Positions 41,266 to 50,740 of a DNA stretch of 64,000 nt are shown here, in pieces. The translations under genes were made by a program, and so were the position numbers. Where the stretch lies: contig NZ_JAHRED010000008.1 in NCBI RefSeq assembly GCF_019084045.1, positions 1-64,000 on the forward strand, written 5' to 3'. The DNA comes from Paeniglutamicibacter quisquiliarum. GTDB lineage: Bacteria > Actinomycetota > Actinomycetes > Actinomycetales > Micrococcaceae. Under the pieces are notes generated by a model. The model made no database searches and was not told the origin of the DNA. It saw only the letters and a list, made by a program, of their open reading frames with translations. Numbering within the stretch: the first letter of the stretch is position 1; the number at the start of each line of letters is the position of its first letter.

Positions 41266-41343
41266 GCCACAGCGCCCGCCACCCGTTTCGGGTGGCGGGC
41301 GTTGTGGCGTGCGCCGTGCGCGGGCAGTGCCCGCGCACGGCGC
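41266..41343. terminator. Two hairpins between DUF3093 and DUF4193
   Basis: The first hairpin (41266-41308) is a stem of about 20 bp with a TTT loop. The second (41311-41343) is a perfect 16-bp inverted repeat around one base. No long T runs follow, but together they fill the whole convergent gap and should end both transcripts. Confidence 0.65.
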
Positions 41344-41652
41344 CTAGCCCTCGCAGTCGGTGCAGTAGAGCAGGCCGTCCTTCTCCAGGGCGATCTGCGA
41401 GCGGTGCCGCACCAGGAAACAGGAGGCGCAGGTGAACTCGTCCGCCTGCGCCGGCAGCACCATGACCGCAAGCTCTTCGCCGGACAGGTCGGCACCCGGC
41501 AGCTCGTAGCTGTCGGCCAGGGCCGCCTCGTCTTCGTCAATGAGGTTCGAGGCGTTGGTGTTGGTGTTGCGCTGCGCCTTCAGCTCGGGCACGGCCTCGG
41601 GCTTCTCATCGTCTTCGGCATGCTTCCGAGGTGCATCGTAGTCGGTTGCCAT
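41344..41652 (-). CDS. DUF4193 zinc-ribbon-like protein
   Basis: This 102-residue acidic protein has a C-terminal zinc-ribbon pair: FTCASCFLVRHRSQ and LLYCTDCEG, that is CxxC...CxxC with about 21 residues between. The N-terminal half is charged and includes a polar NTNTNASNLIDEDEAAL stretch. This is the DUF4193 family, near dut and sepH across actinobacteria (Rv2699c in Mycobacterium). Function unknown. The MATDYDAPRKH start at 41652 is chosen over a codon 10 residues upstream on family pattern. Confidence 0.85.
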   Translation of the reverse strand: MATDYDAPRKHAEDDEKPEAVPELKAQRNTNTNASNLIDEDEAALADSYELPGADLSGEELAVMVLPAQADEFTCASCFLVRHRSQIALEKDGLLYCTDCEG

Positions 41653-41984
41653 AATTGCTGCTTCACACTCCGCTTGGTTCAAGCTGTTGTTCGTATCGGG
41701 TCGCCCCGGGGTCCGGTTCCGGCCCCCTGGTCAACCCACGCGTATGGATGCGCTTATGATGCAACGCAGAATGACGCATTTTTGTGCCCGGTCGGGAACC
41801 GACTGTTCATCATTGCATCTTCGGGTCCAAAGGCGGGATTTTTTACCCGGTTTAACCGACTTTTCCGCAGCTCCGTGGGAATAATCATGAAGCCGGTCCG
41901 CGCCACACCAATGCACCTCTTAGGTAATTGACCCTGCAGGTGGCAGAGTTTTAGTCACAACACGACGGTTTGTGGAGGATAGTC
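41653..41984. other. 332-bp divergent intergenic region DUF4193/sepH
   Basis: This gap is less GC-rich than its surroundings, with T runs near 41780 and 41840. I see no coding frame. A short dyad GTCGG-GAA-CCGAC lies at 41791-41803. The sepH promoter is placed at the right-hand end. Nothing recognisable as an RNA gene was found. Confidence 0.5.
41928..41957 (+). promoter_or_regulatory. Candidate sepH promoter
   Basis: TTGACC (41928-41933) and TAGTCA (41952-41957) are separated by 18 bp. Transcription would start near 41964, giving a short leader that contains the GGAGG ribosome-binding site of sepH. Confidence 0.5.
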
Positions 41985-43076
41985 ATGCGTCAACTCCGAC
42001 TGGTGGGAATCCACGAGAACGGTGAGAGCCTGCACCTGAGCAGCGATGACGGGAACAGCTACGTGCTGCCCGTCGATGAAGCGCTGCGCAGTGCATTGAC
42101 TCGAGCAGCCCGGGCCGATCGTTCGGAGGCCCAGGCCGCGCCGTTGTCGCCTCGCGACATCCAGTCCCGGATCCGTTCCGGTGCCACGGCGGAGGAAGTG
42201 GCGGCCATTTCCGGCATGTCCCTGGAGCGCATCATGCGCTACGAGGGCCCGGTGCTGGCCGAACGCGAATACATCGCCTCCCAGGCACGCAACGTGGAGG
42301 TCTCCGCCCCGCAGACCCACGACGGCTACCGCAGCATCTTCGGCGAGGAGCCGGCAAACCTCGGCGAGATGGTCGCCTACCGCATCCACTCCCTGGGCAT
42401 CGACAACGAATCCCTCGCCTGGGACGCCTGGCGTGCCGCCGACGGCTCCTGGGAGGTCGTCGCCCGCTTCGACCTGCCGGAAACGGACGCGAGCATCGCC
42501 CTGGACTCGGGCGCCGAGGAATCGATGGCCCGGTGGTCCTTCCACCCCAACCGCAAGTCGCTGCAAAACGCGAACCGCTGGGCACAGGTCCTGAGCGAAC
42601 TCGAGCCGCTGGACGCGCCCGTGGGCGCCCGCCGCCTGACCGCCGTCGCCGACGACCCCTTCGATGTCGAGGCGGACGGGGACGACGTCGACTTCGAGGC
42701 GGCGGTTGCCGATTCCGAACAGCTGCTGGACGCGCTCAGCGCCCGCCGCGGGCAGCGCCTGGGGATCGATGAGGAGGGCGACGATGCCCTGGCCGCGATG
42801 CTGTCGCGCTCCCCGCACCCGGACGACGACCCGCGTCTGGCCGGCCCCAAGCCCCAGGACGACGGGCTGCCCAGGCTCTACGACGGCGTCAGCACGCGCA
42901 CCACATCCATCTCCCTGGTGCCCAACCTGCGCCCGGAGGCCCCTGAAGCCGGGGAAGGACCCGAGGATTCCGAGCCCGCCACCGATGAGGAGGCCGGCGG
43001 CAAGAAGAAGGCCAAGCGCTCCTCGGTGCCCAGCTGGGACGAGATCGTCTTCGGGCGGCGCAACAACAACGACTGA
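41985..43076 (+). CDS. sepH: Septation protein SepH (DUF3071)
   Basis: This 363-residue protein has the SepH N-terminal DUF3071 domain (about residues 1-170) starting MRQLRLVGIHENGESLHL and including a helix-turn-helix-like stretch TAEEVAAISGMSLERIMRYEG (about 67-87). A long acidic, probably disordered C-terminal part ends in a lysine-rich KKKAKRSSVPSWDEIVFG tail. In Streptomyces SepH binds FtsZ and promotes its assembly at division septa. The ATG is fixed by GGAGGATAG upstream. The tail motif VPSWDEIVFG is typical of the family. A perfect terminator follows. Confidence 0.9.
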   Translation: MRQLRLVGIHENGESLHLSSDDGNSYVLPVDEALRSALTRAARADRSEAQAAPLSPRDIQSRIRSGATAEEVAAISGMSLERIMRYEGPVLAEREYIASQARNVEVSAPQTHDGYRSIFGEEPANLGEMVAYRIHSLGIDNESLAWDAWRAADGSWEVVARFDLPETDASIALDSGAEESMARWSFHPNRKSLQNANRWAQVLSELEPLDAPVGARRLTAVADDPFDVEADGDDVDFEAAVADSEQLLDALSARRGQRLGIDEEGDDALAAMLSRSPHPDDDPRLAGPKPQDDGLPRLYDGVSTRTTSISLVPNLRPEAPEAGEGPEDSEPATDEEAGGKKKAKRSSVPSWDEIVFGRRNNND

Positions 43077-43104
43077 TCCCCGCGGCGACACCGCCGGCGC
43101 GGAA

Positions 43105-43148
43105 AAGGCCCGGTCCCGGCAAGGATTTCCTTGCGTGGACCGGGCCTT
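43105..43148. terminator. Bidirectional terminator between sepH and the phosphatase gene
   Basis: AAGGCCCGGTCC (43105-43116) pairs perfectly with GGACCGGGCCTT (43137-43148) and encloses a second small hairpin (GCAAGG/CCTTGC). A-rich and T-rich flanks occur on the two sides, as expected for a two-way terminator. Confidence 0.75.
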
Positions 43149-43175
43149 CGCTTTGCCGCGCTACTGCCTGCTGCG

Positions 43176-44360
43176 CTACTTCCGGGATCCCGGGCGCGCC
43201 AAGGTCAGCAGCGGGACCTCGCACTCGGCGCGGGTGAGCGAGCCGTGCTGGCCGATCATGGTGAAGGCCGCCGGCTTGACCCGCCGCCCGTCAAGGAACG
43301 CGATCTCCTCCGCGGCCAGGATGAGCAGGTCGCCGATGCGTTCGCGCACCGCGTCGTCCACGGGGCCGAAGAGTCCCAGGTCGATGGCTTCGTCGCGGCC
43401 CAGCACCCAGGCCTTGGCACCGAAGCGTTCCCGCCAGGCCTCGGCCACCGCCTCGCGCTGCGCCGGCGGGGTCTGGGAAGCGAAATGCAATTGCACCCCG
43501 CGCGGCTCGCCGGCGGTGAGTTCGACCCCGTCCACGAGCTCCGGGAACTCGGAGTAGTCGATCCGCCATTGCTCGTCCACGTCGACCATGCCGTGGTCGG
43601 CGGTCAGCAGCAGCAGCGTGCCGGCCGGGACCCGGGCCGCCAGGGTGCGCATGACCGAGTCAAGGTCCTCAAGTGCGTTGCCCCATTGCGCCGAGTCCTT
43701 GCCGTAGCGGTGCCCGGCCTTGTCCAGCTCGTTGAAGTAGCAGTAGACCAGGGAGCGGGGATTTGCCGCCAGGATCTCGCAGGTGGCGCGCACCCTGGCG
43801 TGCGGGGATTCGGCGGCCGTGAAAACGGGTCCGCGCAGTGCGGCCTTGGTCAGTGCCGAGTCCTTGAATTGGGACAGGGACACCGTGGCGGTGTGCACCC
43901 CGGCGGCTTCCGCCCGCTCGAACACGGTCGGGTGCGGCTGCCAGGAGACCGGGTCCAGGTCCCTGGGCCAGCCGCCCAGCTGGTTCACGACCCGGCGGCG
44001 CACCGGGTCCACCACGTCGTAGCCCACCACCCCGTGCTGCCCCGGCGGCAGGCCGGTGCCCATGGAGGTCAGCGAGGCCGCGGTGGTGGAGGGGAATGAC
44101 GCGAGCAGGGTCTGCGAGTTTTCCATGAGCTTGCGCAGGAACGGGGCATGTCCCCCGCGGGCCTTGAGCAGGGCCTTGCCCAGTCCGTCGACCATCACCA
44201 CGGCGATGCGGTTCGCCGCCGGAAGCCCGAGGGCGTTTTCAAAGCCCTCGACGCCCAGGGCCGCCGCGGCGCTGGGCAGCAGCTCGGCGATGGTCCTGCT
44301 GCCATAGGGCGGGGCCGCCGGCAAGGCGGTGGCCGGGGTTCTGCGAGTGCTGGTTGCCAC
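43176..44360 (-). CDS. Alkaline phosphatase superfamily protein (nucleotide pyrophosphatase-like)
   Basis: This 394-residue protein has the alkaline phosphatase superfamily metal sites: VVMVDGLGKALL (first metal aspartate, about 54-65), the nucleophile threonine in FPSTTAASLTSMGTG, and LTADHGMVDV (aspartate and histidine). It resembles phosphodiesterase/nucleotide pyrophosphatase relatives. No signal peptide is clear, so the site of action is uncertain. The GTG start has AAGGGAGA about 10 nt upstream. It follows DUF5998 by 24 bp on the same strand and is cotranscribed with it. Confidence 0.82.
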   Translation of the reverse strand: MATSTRRTPATALPAAPPYGSRTIAELLPSAAAALGVEGFENALGLPAANRIAVVMVDGLGKALLKARGGHAPFLRKLMENSQTLLASFPSTTAASLTSMGTGLPPGQHGVVGYDVVDPVRRRVVNQLGGWPRDLDPVSWQPHPTVFERAEAAGVHTATVSLSQFKDSALTKAALRGPVFTAAESPHARVRATCEILAANPRSLVYCYFNELDKAGHRYGKDSAQWGNALEDLDSVMRTLAARVPAGTLLLLTADHGMVDVDEQWRIDYSEFPELVDGVELTAGEPRGVQLHFASQTPPAQREAVAEAWRERFGAKAWVLGRDEAIDLGLFGPVDDAVRERIGDLLILAAEEIAFLDGRRVKPAAFTMIGQHGSLTRAECEVPLLTLARPGSRK

Positions 44361-44384
44361 GAGGCCGTGTTCTCCCTTGTGGCC

Positions 44385-45062
44385 TTAGCCCTGGTGGGTG
44401 TTTCGACCGAAGCGCGAGCCGACCCGTCCGCGCACCTCGGCGGCCGGTGCCGGCGCTGCGGCGGGCCGTGCCTCGGTGCCGCGGGGGGCCGAGGCACGGC
44501 GCATGGCCTTGGCAAAGCTGCGGGCGGCGGTCACTGCCTTGACGCCGTCGGCCTCGGCGCTGACGCGCAGCACCAGGTCCTCCTGCTGGGAGGTTCCGGT
44601 GTAGCCGTGGTCGGCGTCGCACGCGGGGTCGGCACAGCCGGCCGGTGCCAGGTCGATGCGCTGGGCACCGGCCCAGGCGATGCCCAGGGTCAGTTCCTTG
44701 ACCATGTCCCCGCTGCGGTAGTTCTGCGGCTGGTGGTAGACGTAGCTGGTGGCCACGGTGGTGACCTTGGACAGCTGGACCAGCTCGGTGGAGACCTGGG
44801 CCATGACTTCCTTGCCCTTCTCGTCCAGCTGCTGGTCATCGACGTGGGCCACCAGCAGCACGTCCTCCGCCAGCACCAGGACGGTGATGTGCCGGTGCAC
44901 CTCGTGCTGGTCGAAGTGGGTTTCCAGGTGCACCAGGTGGGCGCCGGTTGCCCGGCCGTCGAGGGCCTCGTCGATGATGTCGGCAACCATTTTGGGGTAG
45001 AACCCGGCACGGTCGAGGTCAGCTTGCAGGTCGGGGCCCGTGGCCGAAGAAAGGGGGGTCAT
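44385..45062 (-). CDS. DUF5998 family protein
   Basis: This 225-residue soluble protein belongs to DUF5998, a family of unknown function found beside the phosphatase gene in actinobacteria. The core has GFYPKMVADIIDEALDG (about 21-37), HLVHLETHFDQHEVHRHITVLVLAEDVLLVAH and a YHQPQNYRSGDMVKEL stretch. Two cysteines (DPACDADHGY region) could bind metal. The ATG 45062 is supported by a TAGACT -10 box ending 7 nt upstream (leaderless), so a GGAGG next to the ATG would lie outside the mRNA. Confidence 0.8.
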   Translation of the reverse strand: MTPLSSATGPDLQADLDRAGFYPKMVADIIDEALDGRATGAHLVHLETHFDQHEVHRHITVLVLAEDVLLVAHVDDQQLDEKGKEVMAQVSTELVQLSKVTTVATSYVYHQPQNYRSGDMVKELTLGIAWAGAQRIDLAPAGCADPACDADHGYTGTSQQEDLVLRVSAEADGVKAVTAARSFAKAMRRASAPRGTEARPAAAPAPAAEVRGRVGSRFGRNTHQG

Positions 45063-45069
45063 GCCCTCC

Positions 45070-45075
45070 AGTCTA
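45070..45075 (-). promoter_or_regulatory. -10 box TAGACT of the DUF5998 gene
   Basis: On the minus strand TAGACT ends 7 nt before the ATG at 45062. This places transcription start on the codon and makes the neighbouring GGAGG irrelevant for initiation. Confidence 0.5.
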
Positions 45076-45134
45076 CCCAAGGGCGCGAATCGGCTGGTTC
45101 CGCCCGGCGCGGCACCCCGCCCGCGGGCACGGGG

Positions 45135-47837
45135 TCACTGGCTCATGGCACGGCGTGCGGAATCGGTGCGCTGCTCCGGGTTGCCCAGCCACAGCTCGAC
45201 GGCCAGCACGGTCGTGCCGTCGGCGGCGGCCATCACCGGGTTGATTTCCAGCAGGGAGACCTCCGGGTGGTTGTCCTTCAAGGTTGCCACGCGGTTCAGC
45301 AGGTCCTCCAAGGCACCCAGGTCCACGGCCGGCAGCCCCTGGTAGCCGCGCAGGCGGGCGGCGGCCCGGGGTGCGCCCACCAGGTCGGACAGGTCGGTAT
45401 TGGTCAGCGGCGGGATGCCGTGGGCCCAGTCGTCCAGCAGGTTCACCGCGTCCCCGGCCAGCCCAAAGGAGACCACCGGACCCAGCAGCGGGTCCTCGAC
45501 GGCACGGATCACACAGCCCTGGCCGGCGGGGGCCATTGACTGGACCTCGAGGTCCCTGGCCGCGTACGGGGCCAGGACCTCCCGCATGTGCCCGATGTTT
45601 GAGCGCAGGGAAGCCTCGTCGGTGATGTTCAGCCTGACGCCGCCCAGATCCAGACGGTGGCGCAGGTGCTCGTCGCGGGCCTTGAGGGCCACCGGGAAAC
45701 CGAGCCGGGTTGCCGCGGCCACCGCCTCGTCGCTCGTGTCAAAGCGCGCCGATTCGAGGACCTGGATCCCGTAGAGGCCCAGCAGCTGCGCGGCCTTGGC
45801 CTTGGGCAGCCGCAACAGCTCAACCCCCTGCACCGACGCCAATGCATCCTCGATGAAGTCCTCGGCGGCCGCCACGTTGATGCCGGCCGGCTCGGTGACC
45901 TCGCCGTGTTCGCGGGAGCGCCACGTCGCGTAGCGCACGACGGCCGCCAGCGCGTTCACCGCCACGCCCGGGCTGGAGTAGCAGGGCAGCTCGAGGGCGT
46001 GCCCCTGCGGATCCGTTCCGGCATCGAGCAGGCCATCGGCCAGGCTGGCGGCATCGATGATGCCGGGGAAGACCGCGACAACGGTTTTCCCCGCCGCCGC
46101 GGCTGCCTCGCGAATGCAGGTGGCCAGGACCGCGGTACCCAGCCCGGGCGTGGGCAGCAGGGTGACGATGGCGCAGTGGACCGCGGGGTTTGCCAGCGCA
46201 CGGTGCAGGGCGGCGGCGAGGCGGGGCAGCGCCTGCGACTGGCCGTCCTCGAGCGTGATCTCGGCATCCGACACCACGACGTCGAGGCGGTTCTGCTCCG
46301 CCGCGTCCGCCACCACGGAGGCCAGCGCATCGGAGTTGGAGAGCACGGCGAGCCCGTTGCCGGCCGGCAGCACCTGGGAGGCAACCACCTGGGCGATTTC
46401 CATCAATTCCTCGTTGGTGCGGACCCGGATGACCCCGGATTGGCGCAGCATCGCATCCACCGCCGCGGTGGGCGCCTGGGTGGTGCGCACCGCATGGCCC
46501 GGGGGCAGCCGCAGCCCCATGACATCGGACTTGGCCACAATGACGGGCTTGGAGTGCGAGAGCCGGCGGGCAATGCGGGAGAACTTGCGCGGGTTGCCGA
46601 AGGATTCGAGGTACAGGCCCACGGCGCCGGTGCCGGGGTCGTCCTCCCAGAACTGCATGGCGTCGTTGCCCGAGACATCCGCCCGGTTCCCGGCCGAGAC
46701 GATCGAGGAGACCCCGACCCCGCGACGCACCGAGGCCGCATAGAGCAGCACCCCGATGGCGGCGGACTGGCTGAAGAGCCCCAGGCTGCCGTGCTTGGGC
46801 ATGCCGGGGGCCATCGAGGCGTTCATGGACGTTGCCGGGTCCGTGTTGACCAGGCCCAGGGATGCCGGGCCGATCACGCGCATGCCGTTGCCCCGTGCCA
46901 GGCGCACCAGCTCGCGCTGGCGCAGCAGCCCGGCCTCACCGTCCTTTTCGAAGCCGCCGGTGGCAATCAGCAGGCCCTTGGCCCCGGCGCGCGCGCACTG
47001 CGTGATGACCTGGTGGATCTGGTCCTGCGGCACGGCGACGACGGCGAGGTCGACGGGGCCCGGGACCTCGGCCACCGTGGCGTAGCTGCGCATCCCGCCG
47101 AGTTCGAAGGCCTGCGGGTTGATCCCGTAGACGGGTCCGGTGAATCCGCCCTCGATGATGTTGTGCAGCAGGGTGTGGCCGATGGTGCCCCATTCGCGGC
47201 TGGCTCCGATGACCGCGATGGAAGCCGGGGCCAGCAGGCCGGCGAGCGATTTGGCCTCGGCGCGGTGCTCGCGGGATTCCATCACCGCACGGGACTTCTC
47301 CGTGGGGTCGATGGGGAACTCGAGCATCACCACGCCCTCGTCGAAGTGCCGCTTGACCGCGTACCCGGCCTCGGCGAAGACCGTGAGCATCTTCCGGTTC
47401 TCCGGCAGCACCTCGGCGGAGAAGCGCTCGATGTCGTTTTCCCTCGCCGCGGCGGCCAGGTGCTCGAGCAGGATCGAGCCCACGCCCATGCCCTGGTAGG
47501 CGTCGGAGATGTTGAAGGCGACCTCGGCGTCCGCGGGGTCATCGAGCCTGTCGTAGCGACCCACCCCGATGATGTCCTCGCCCCGGATGACCACGAAGGC
47601 GACCCTGTCGACGTGGTTGACCTCGGTGAAGCGCTTGAGCTCTTTGGCGGTGAGCGAGGATTTGTACGTAAAATAGCGCATGTAGACCGAAGCCTCGGAT
47701 TGTCCCCGGTGCATTTTTTGCAAATTGTCGGCGTCACCGGGTTGAATCGGGCGTAGATGTGCCGTGGATCCGTTTCGCAGGACAACGTCCGCTTCCCAAT
47801 GGGACGGATATTCACCGGGTTTACGACCATCCACCAT
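45135..47837 (-). CDS. GNAT acetyltransferase fused to acyl-CoA synthetase (NDP-forming), Pat-like
   Basis: This 900-residue fusion has a GNAT domain at the N-terminus (about residues 15-175, acetyl-CoA loop QGMGVGSILLEHL). A CoA-binding domain (from about 200, SIAVIGASREWGTIGHTLL), a succinyl-CoA-ligase-like domain (about 335-560) and an ATP-grasp domain (about 680-890) follow. The same parts make up Pat-type protein lysine acetyltransferases; actinobacterial members carry the GNAT domain first, whereas Salmonella Pat carries it last. It likely acetylates acetyl-CoA synthetase or other metabolic enzymes; the synthetase part may sense acyl-CoA or ADP. A TAGGCT -10 box ends 6 nt before the ATG (leaderless). 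It is divergent from parC. Confidence 0.87.
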   Translation of the reverse strand: MVDGRKPGEYPSHWEADVVLRNGSTAHLRPIQPGDADNLQKMHRGQSEASVYMRYFTYKSSLTAKELKRFTEVNHVDRVAFVVIRGEDIIGVGRYDRLDDPADAEVAFNISDAYQGMGVGSILLEHLAAAARENDIERFSAEVLPENRKMLTVFAEAGYAVKRHFDEGVVMLEFPIDPTEKSRAVMESREHRAEAKSLAGLLAPASIAVIGASREWGTIGHTLLHNIIEGGFTGPVYGINPQAFELGGMRSYATVAEVPGPVDLAVVAVPQDQIHQVITQCARAGAKGLLIATGGFEKDGEAGLLRQRELVRLARGNGMRVIGPASLGLVNTDPATSMNASMAPGMPKHGSLGLFSQSAAIGVLLYAASVRRGVGVSSIVSAGNRADVSGNDAMQFWEDDPGTGAVGLYLESFGNPRKFSRIARRLSHSKPVIVAKSDVMGLRLPPGHAVRTTQAPTAAVDAMLRQSGVIRVRTNEELMEIAQVVASQVLPAGNGLAVLSNSDALASVVADAAEQNRLDVVVSDAEITLEDGQSQALPRLAAALHRALANPAVHCAIVTLLPTPGLGTAVLATCIREAAAAAGKTVVAVFPGIIDAASLADGLLDAGTDPQGHALELPCYSSPGVAVNALAAVVRYATWRSREHGEVTEPAGINVAAAEDFIEDALASVQGVELLRLPKAKAAQLLGLYGIQVLESARFDTSDEAVAAATRLGFPVALKARDEHLRHRLDLGGVRLNITDEASLRSNIGHMREVLAPYAARDLEVQSMAPAGQGCVIRAVEDPLLGPVVSFGLAGDAVNLLDDWAHGIPPLTNTDLSDLVGAPRAAARLRGYQGLPAVDLGALEDLLNRVATLKDNHPEVSLLEINPVMAAADGTTVLAVELWLGNPEQRTDSARRAMSQ

Positions 47838-47843
47838 AGGCTT

Positions 47844-47849
47844 AGCCTA
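47844..47849 (-). promoter_or_regulatory. -10 box TAGGCT of the Pat-like gene
   Basis: On the minus strand TAGGCT ends 6 nt before the ATG at 47837, so the transcript would start on the start codon. The box lies in a short perfect palindrome, TAGGCT-T-AGCCTA at 47837-47849 on the plus strand, which may also be a binding site. Confidence 0.5.
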
Positions 47850-47908
47850 GCGGTCGGCGTTGCGCGAGCACTTGGACCGACGCGCCGGAACCGCAGCACG
47901 AGATGAAA

Positions 47909-47930
47909 CCCGACCTTGCCCAAGGTCGGG
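47909..47930 (+). other. Hairpin in the parC leader region
   Basis: CCCGACCTTG (47909-47918) pairs perfectly with CAAGGTCGGG (47921-47930) around CC, 33 bp before the parC start. There is no T run. It may be a leader structure or an operator; no family is recognised. Confidence 0.35.
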
Positions 47931-47962
47931 CATCAGTACCGAATCGAGGATTCACACCAAAT

Positions 47963-50620
47963 ATGGCGCGCAAAAAGCCCGAACCACTGCCCGCAGACTT
48001 CGTGGAGCACATCGTTGACATCGATGTGACCAAGGAAATGGAGGGATCCTTCCTCGAGTACGCCTACTCGGTGATCTACTCCCGCGCCCTGCCCGATGCC
48101 CGCGACGGGCTCAAGCCGGTGCAGCGGCGCATCCTGTACATGATGTCCGAGATGGGCCTGCGCCCGGACAAGGGGCATGTGAAGAGCGCCCGCGTGGTCG
48201 GCGAGGTCATGGGCAAGCTGCACCCGCACGGCGACACCGCCATCTACGACGCGATGGTGCGCATGAGCCAGGGCTTCGCGCTGCGCCTGCCGCTGATCGA
48301 CGGGCACGGAAACTTCGGTTCGCTGGACGACGGGCCGGCGGCCCCCCGCTACACCGAGGCGCGGCTTGACGCCTCCGCCGTGGCGATGACCGCGAACCTG
48401 GACGAGGACGTCGTGGACTTCGTCCCGAACTACGACAACCAGTTCATGCAGCCCTCGGTGCTCCCCGCCGCCTTCCCGAACCTGCTGGTCAACGGCACCA
48501 CCGGCATCGCGGTGGGCATGGCCACCAACATGGCCCCGCACAACCTCGGCGAGGTCGTCGCCGCGGCCCTGCACCTGATCGCCCACCCGGACGCCGACCT
48601 GGCCGCCATCATGAAGTTCGTCCCGGGCCCCGACATGCCCACCGGCGGCAAGATCGTGGGCCTGGACGGCATCCGCGACGCCTACCGCACCGGACGCGGC
48701 ACCTTCAAGACCCGCGCCAAGGTGGAGCTGGAGCAGATCACCGCCCGCCGCGCCGGCCTGGTGGTCACCGAGCTGCCCTACATGGTCGGCCCGGAAAAGG
48801 TCATCGAGAAGATCAAGGACGCGGTCAACGCCAAGAAGCTCACCGGCATCGCCGACGTGGTCGACCTCACCGACCGCAACCACGGCCTGCGCCTGGTGAT
48901 CGAGCTGAAGAACGGGTTCAACCCCAACGCGGTGCTGGCGGCGCTGTACAAGTTCACCCCGATGGAGGATTCCTTCGGCATCAACAACGTGGCCCTGGTC
49001 GAGGGCCAGCCGCGCACCATGGGGCTGCTGGAGCTGCTCACCGTCTACGTCGAGCACCGGCTGCTGGTGGTGCGCCGGCGCACCGCCCACCGGCTGGCGA
49101 AGAAGCTTGACCGCCTGCACCTGGTCGAGGGCCTGCTCATCGCGATCGTCGACATCGACGAGGTCATCGCCATCATCCGCTCCTCGGACGAGACGGCCCA
49201 GGCCCGCGAGCGCCTGATGGCCATCTACGACCTCTCCGAGCTGCAGGCCAACCACATCCTGGAGCTGCGGCTGCGCCAGCTGACCAAGTTCTCCCGGCTG
49301 GAGCTGGAGAAGGAGGCCGAGGAGCTGCGCGCGGCCATCGAGGAGCTGAAGGCGATCCTGGACTCCGACACGCTGCTGCGCGAAGTGGTCTCCGGCGAGC
49401 TGGCCGAGATGGGCGAGAAGTTCGCCACCCCGCGCCGCACCGTGCTGCTGGAAACCGAGTCCGGCTCCCCGCTGAAGGGCACCTCCATGCCCGCGGTCGC
49501 GGGCACCGGCAAGGCAGCGCCGCTGAGCCTGGAGATCGCCGACGACCCCTGCCGGGTGCTCCTCTCGGCCACCGGCCAGGTGGCGCGCACCGGATCCGCC
49601 GAACCGCTGGACGGCGCCGGGGCACGGGTGAAGCACGACGTGCTTTCCTCCGTGGTGGCCACCAGCGCGCGCGGCGAGATCGGCGGGATCACCTCCACCG
49701 GCCGGATGCTGCGGCTGCAGGTCGTGGACCTGCCGATGCTGCCCCCTGCCCACGGCTTCCCGCAATTGACCGGCGGGGTGAAGGTCGACGAGTTCGCCCA
49801 GCTGGCCAAGGGCGAGAAGATGGTCGCACTGGTGCCGCTGGATGCCGTCGTGGCCCTGGGCACCGCCAACGGCGTGGTCAAGCGGCTGAGCCCGGACTAC
49901 CCGCTGAACCGGGACGAGTGGGAGGCCATCACGCTCAAGGACAAGGACACCGTGGTGGGCGCCGCGGTGGGGCCTGACGGCGCCGACCTGGTCTTCGCCA
50001 CCCGCGCCGCGCAGCTGCTGCGCTTCGCCGCCTCCGCGGTGCGCCCGCAGGGCCGCACCGCCGGCGGCATGGCCGGCATCAAGCTGGGCGCCGATGACAA
50101 GGTGATCTTCTTCGGCGTGGTCCCCGCGGACGCCCAGGCACCGGTCTTCGTCTCCATCGCCACGGGATCCAACACGCTGCCGGGCACCGCCTCGCACTCG
50201 GTCAAGGTCACCGACTTCGCCGAGTACCCGGCCAAGGGCCGGGCTACCGGCGGGGTGCGGGCGCACCGCTTCCTGAAGGGCGAGGACCACCTGGAGCTGG
50301 CCTATGCCGGCGCCGGGCCGGCCCGGGCGTCCTCCGCCGCCGGCGTGGTGCGCGCCCTGCCCACCGAGTACGCCAAGCGCGACGGCTCCGGGGTCCCGCT
50401 GGCCCAGGGCATCGACCTGCTCGGCGGCACCCCGGCCTCCGAGGGAACGGATGCGCAGGATGCCCCGGCACCCGCGGGGCAGCTGCCGCCGCCCGGCTCC
50501 TCCGGGCGCGCGCCGCTCGCAGCGCCCACCGAGGACAGCGTGCCCTTTGCCGATTCCGGGGCGGTCGAGGTCGAGGCCGCCCGCCGGGTCGCCATCCAGG
50601 ACTCGCTGCTGGACGGCTAG
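47963..50620 (+). CDS. parC: DNA topoisomerase IV subunit A (ParC-like)
   Basis: This 885-residue type IIA topoisomerase A subunit has the catalytic Y130 in APRYTEARL, the QRRILYMM and [10 protein letters not shown] quinolone-region motifs (T92 at the usual serine site, D96 at the acidic site), and a C-terminal beta-propeller region from about residue 510. The gyrase-specific GyrA box (QRRGGxG) was not seen, which favours a topoisomerase IV decatenase over gyrase. Its partner ParE is encoded 8 kb away at 58966-61071. The start ATG has GAGG about 13 nt upstream. A hairpin follows the stop. Confidence 0.9.
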   Translation: MARKKPEPLPADFVEHIVDIDVTKEMEGSFLEYAYSVIYSRALPDARDGLKPVQRRILYMMSEMGLRPDKGHVKSARVVGEVMGKLHPHGDTAIYDAMVRMSQGFALRLPLIDGHGNFGSLDDGPAAPRYTEARLDASAVAMTANLDEDVVDFVPNYDNQFMQPSVLPAAFPNLLVNGTTGIAVGMATNMAPHNLGEVVAAALHLIAHPDADLAAIMKFVPGPDMPTGGKIVGLDGIRDAYRTGRGTFKTRAKVELEQITARRAGLVVTELPYMVGPEKVIEKIKDAVNAKKLTGIADVVDLTDRNHGLRLVIELKNGFNPNAVLAALYKFTPMEDSFGINNVALVEGQPRTMGLLELLTVYVEHRLLVVRRRTAHRLAKKLDRLHLVEGLLIAIVDIDEVIAIIRSSDETAQARERLMAIYDLSELQANHILELRLRQLTKFSRLELEKEAEELRAAIEELKAILDSDTLLREVVSGELAEMGEKFATPRRTVLLETESGSPLKGTSMPAVAGTGKAAPLSLEIADDPCRVLLSATGQVARTGSAEPLDGAGARVKHDVLSSVVATSARGEIGGITSTGRMLRLQVVDLPMLPPAHGFPQLTGGVKVDEFAQLAKGEKMVALVPLDAVVALGTANGVVKRLSPDYPLNRDEWEAITLKDKDTVVGAAVGPDGADLVFATRAAQLLRFAASAVRPQGRTAGGMAGIKLGADDKVIFFGVVPADAQAPVFVSIATGSNTLPGTASHSVKVTDFAEYPAKGRATGGVRAHRFLKGEDHLELAYAGAGPARASSAAGVVRALPTEYAKRDGSGVPLAQGIDLLGGTPASEGTDAQDAPAPAGQLPPPGSSGRAPLAAPTEDSVPFADSGAVEVEAARRVAIQDSLLDG

Positions 50621-50637
50621 CAGCGGCGAACCGCCAA

Positions 50638-50672
50638 CCGGCGTGGTCCGGGGCCGCCCCGGACCACGCCGG
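50638..50672 (+). terminator. Hairpin after parC
   Basis: A perfect 16-bp inverted repeat (50638-50653 with 50657-50672) with a 3-nt loop lies just downstream of the parC stop. It has no T run and may act as a terminator or 3' protector. Confidence 0.5.
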
Positions 50673-50740
50673 CATCCCCGGCCGGGTCCTGCGGGCCATG
50701 GACCACCGGGCGTTTGATCCCCGAGCGAAAGAGGAACCAC

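Noticed and set aside
47963-50620. Calling the topoisomerase A subunit gyrase A
   Set aside because: The GyrA box was not seen in the C-terminal region, and the paired B subunit lies in the parE position next to sigA, so ParC is preferred.
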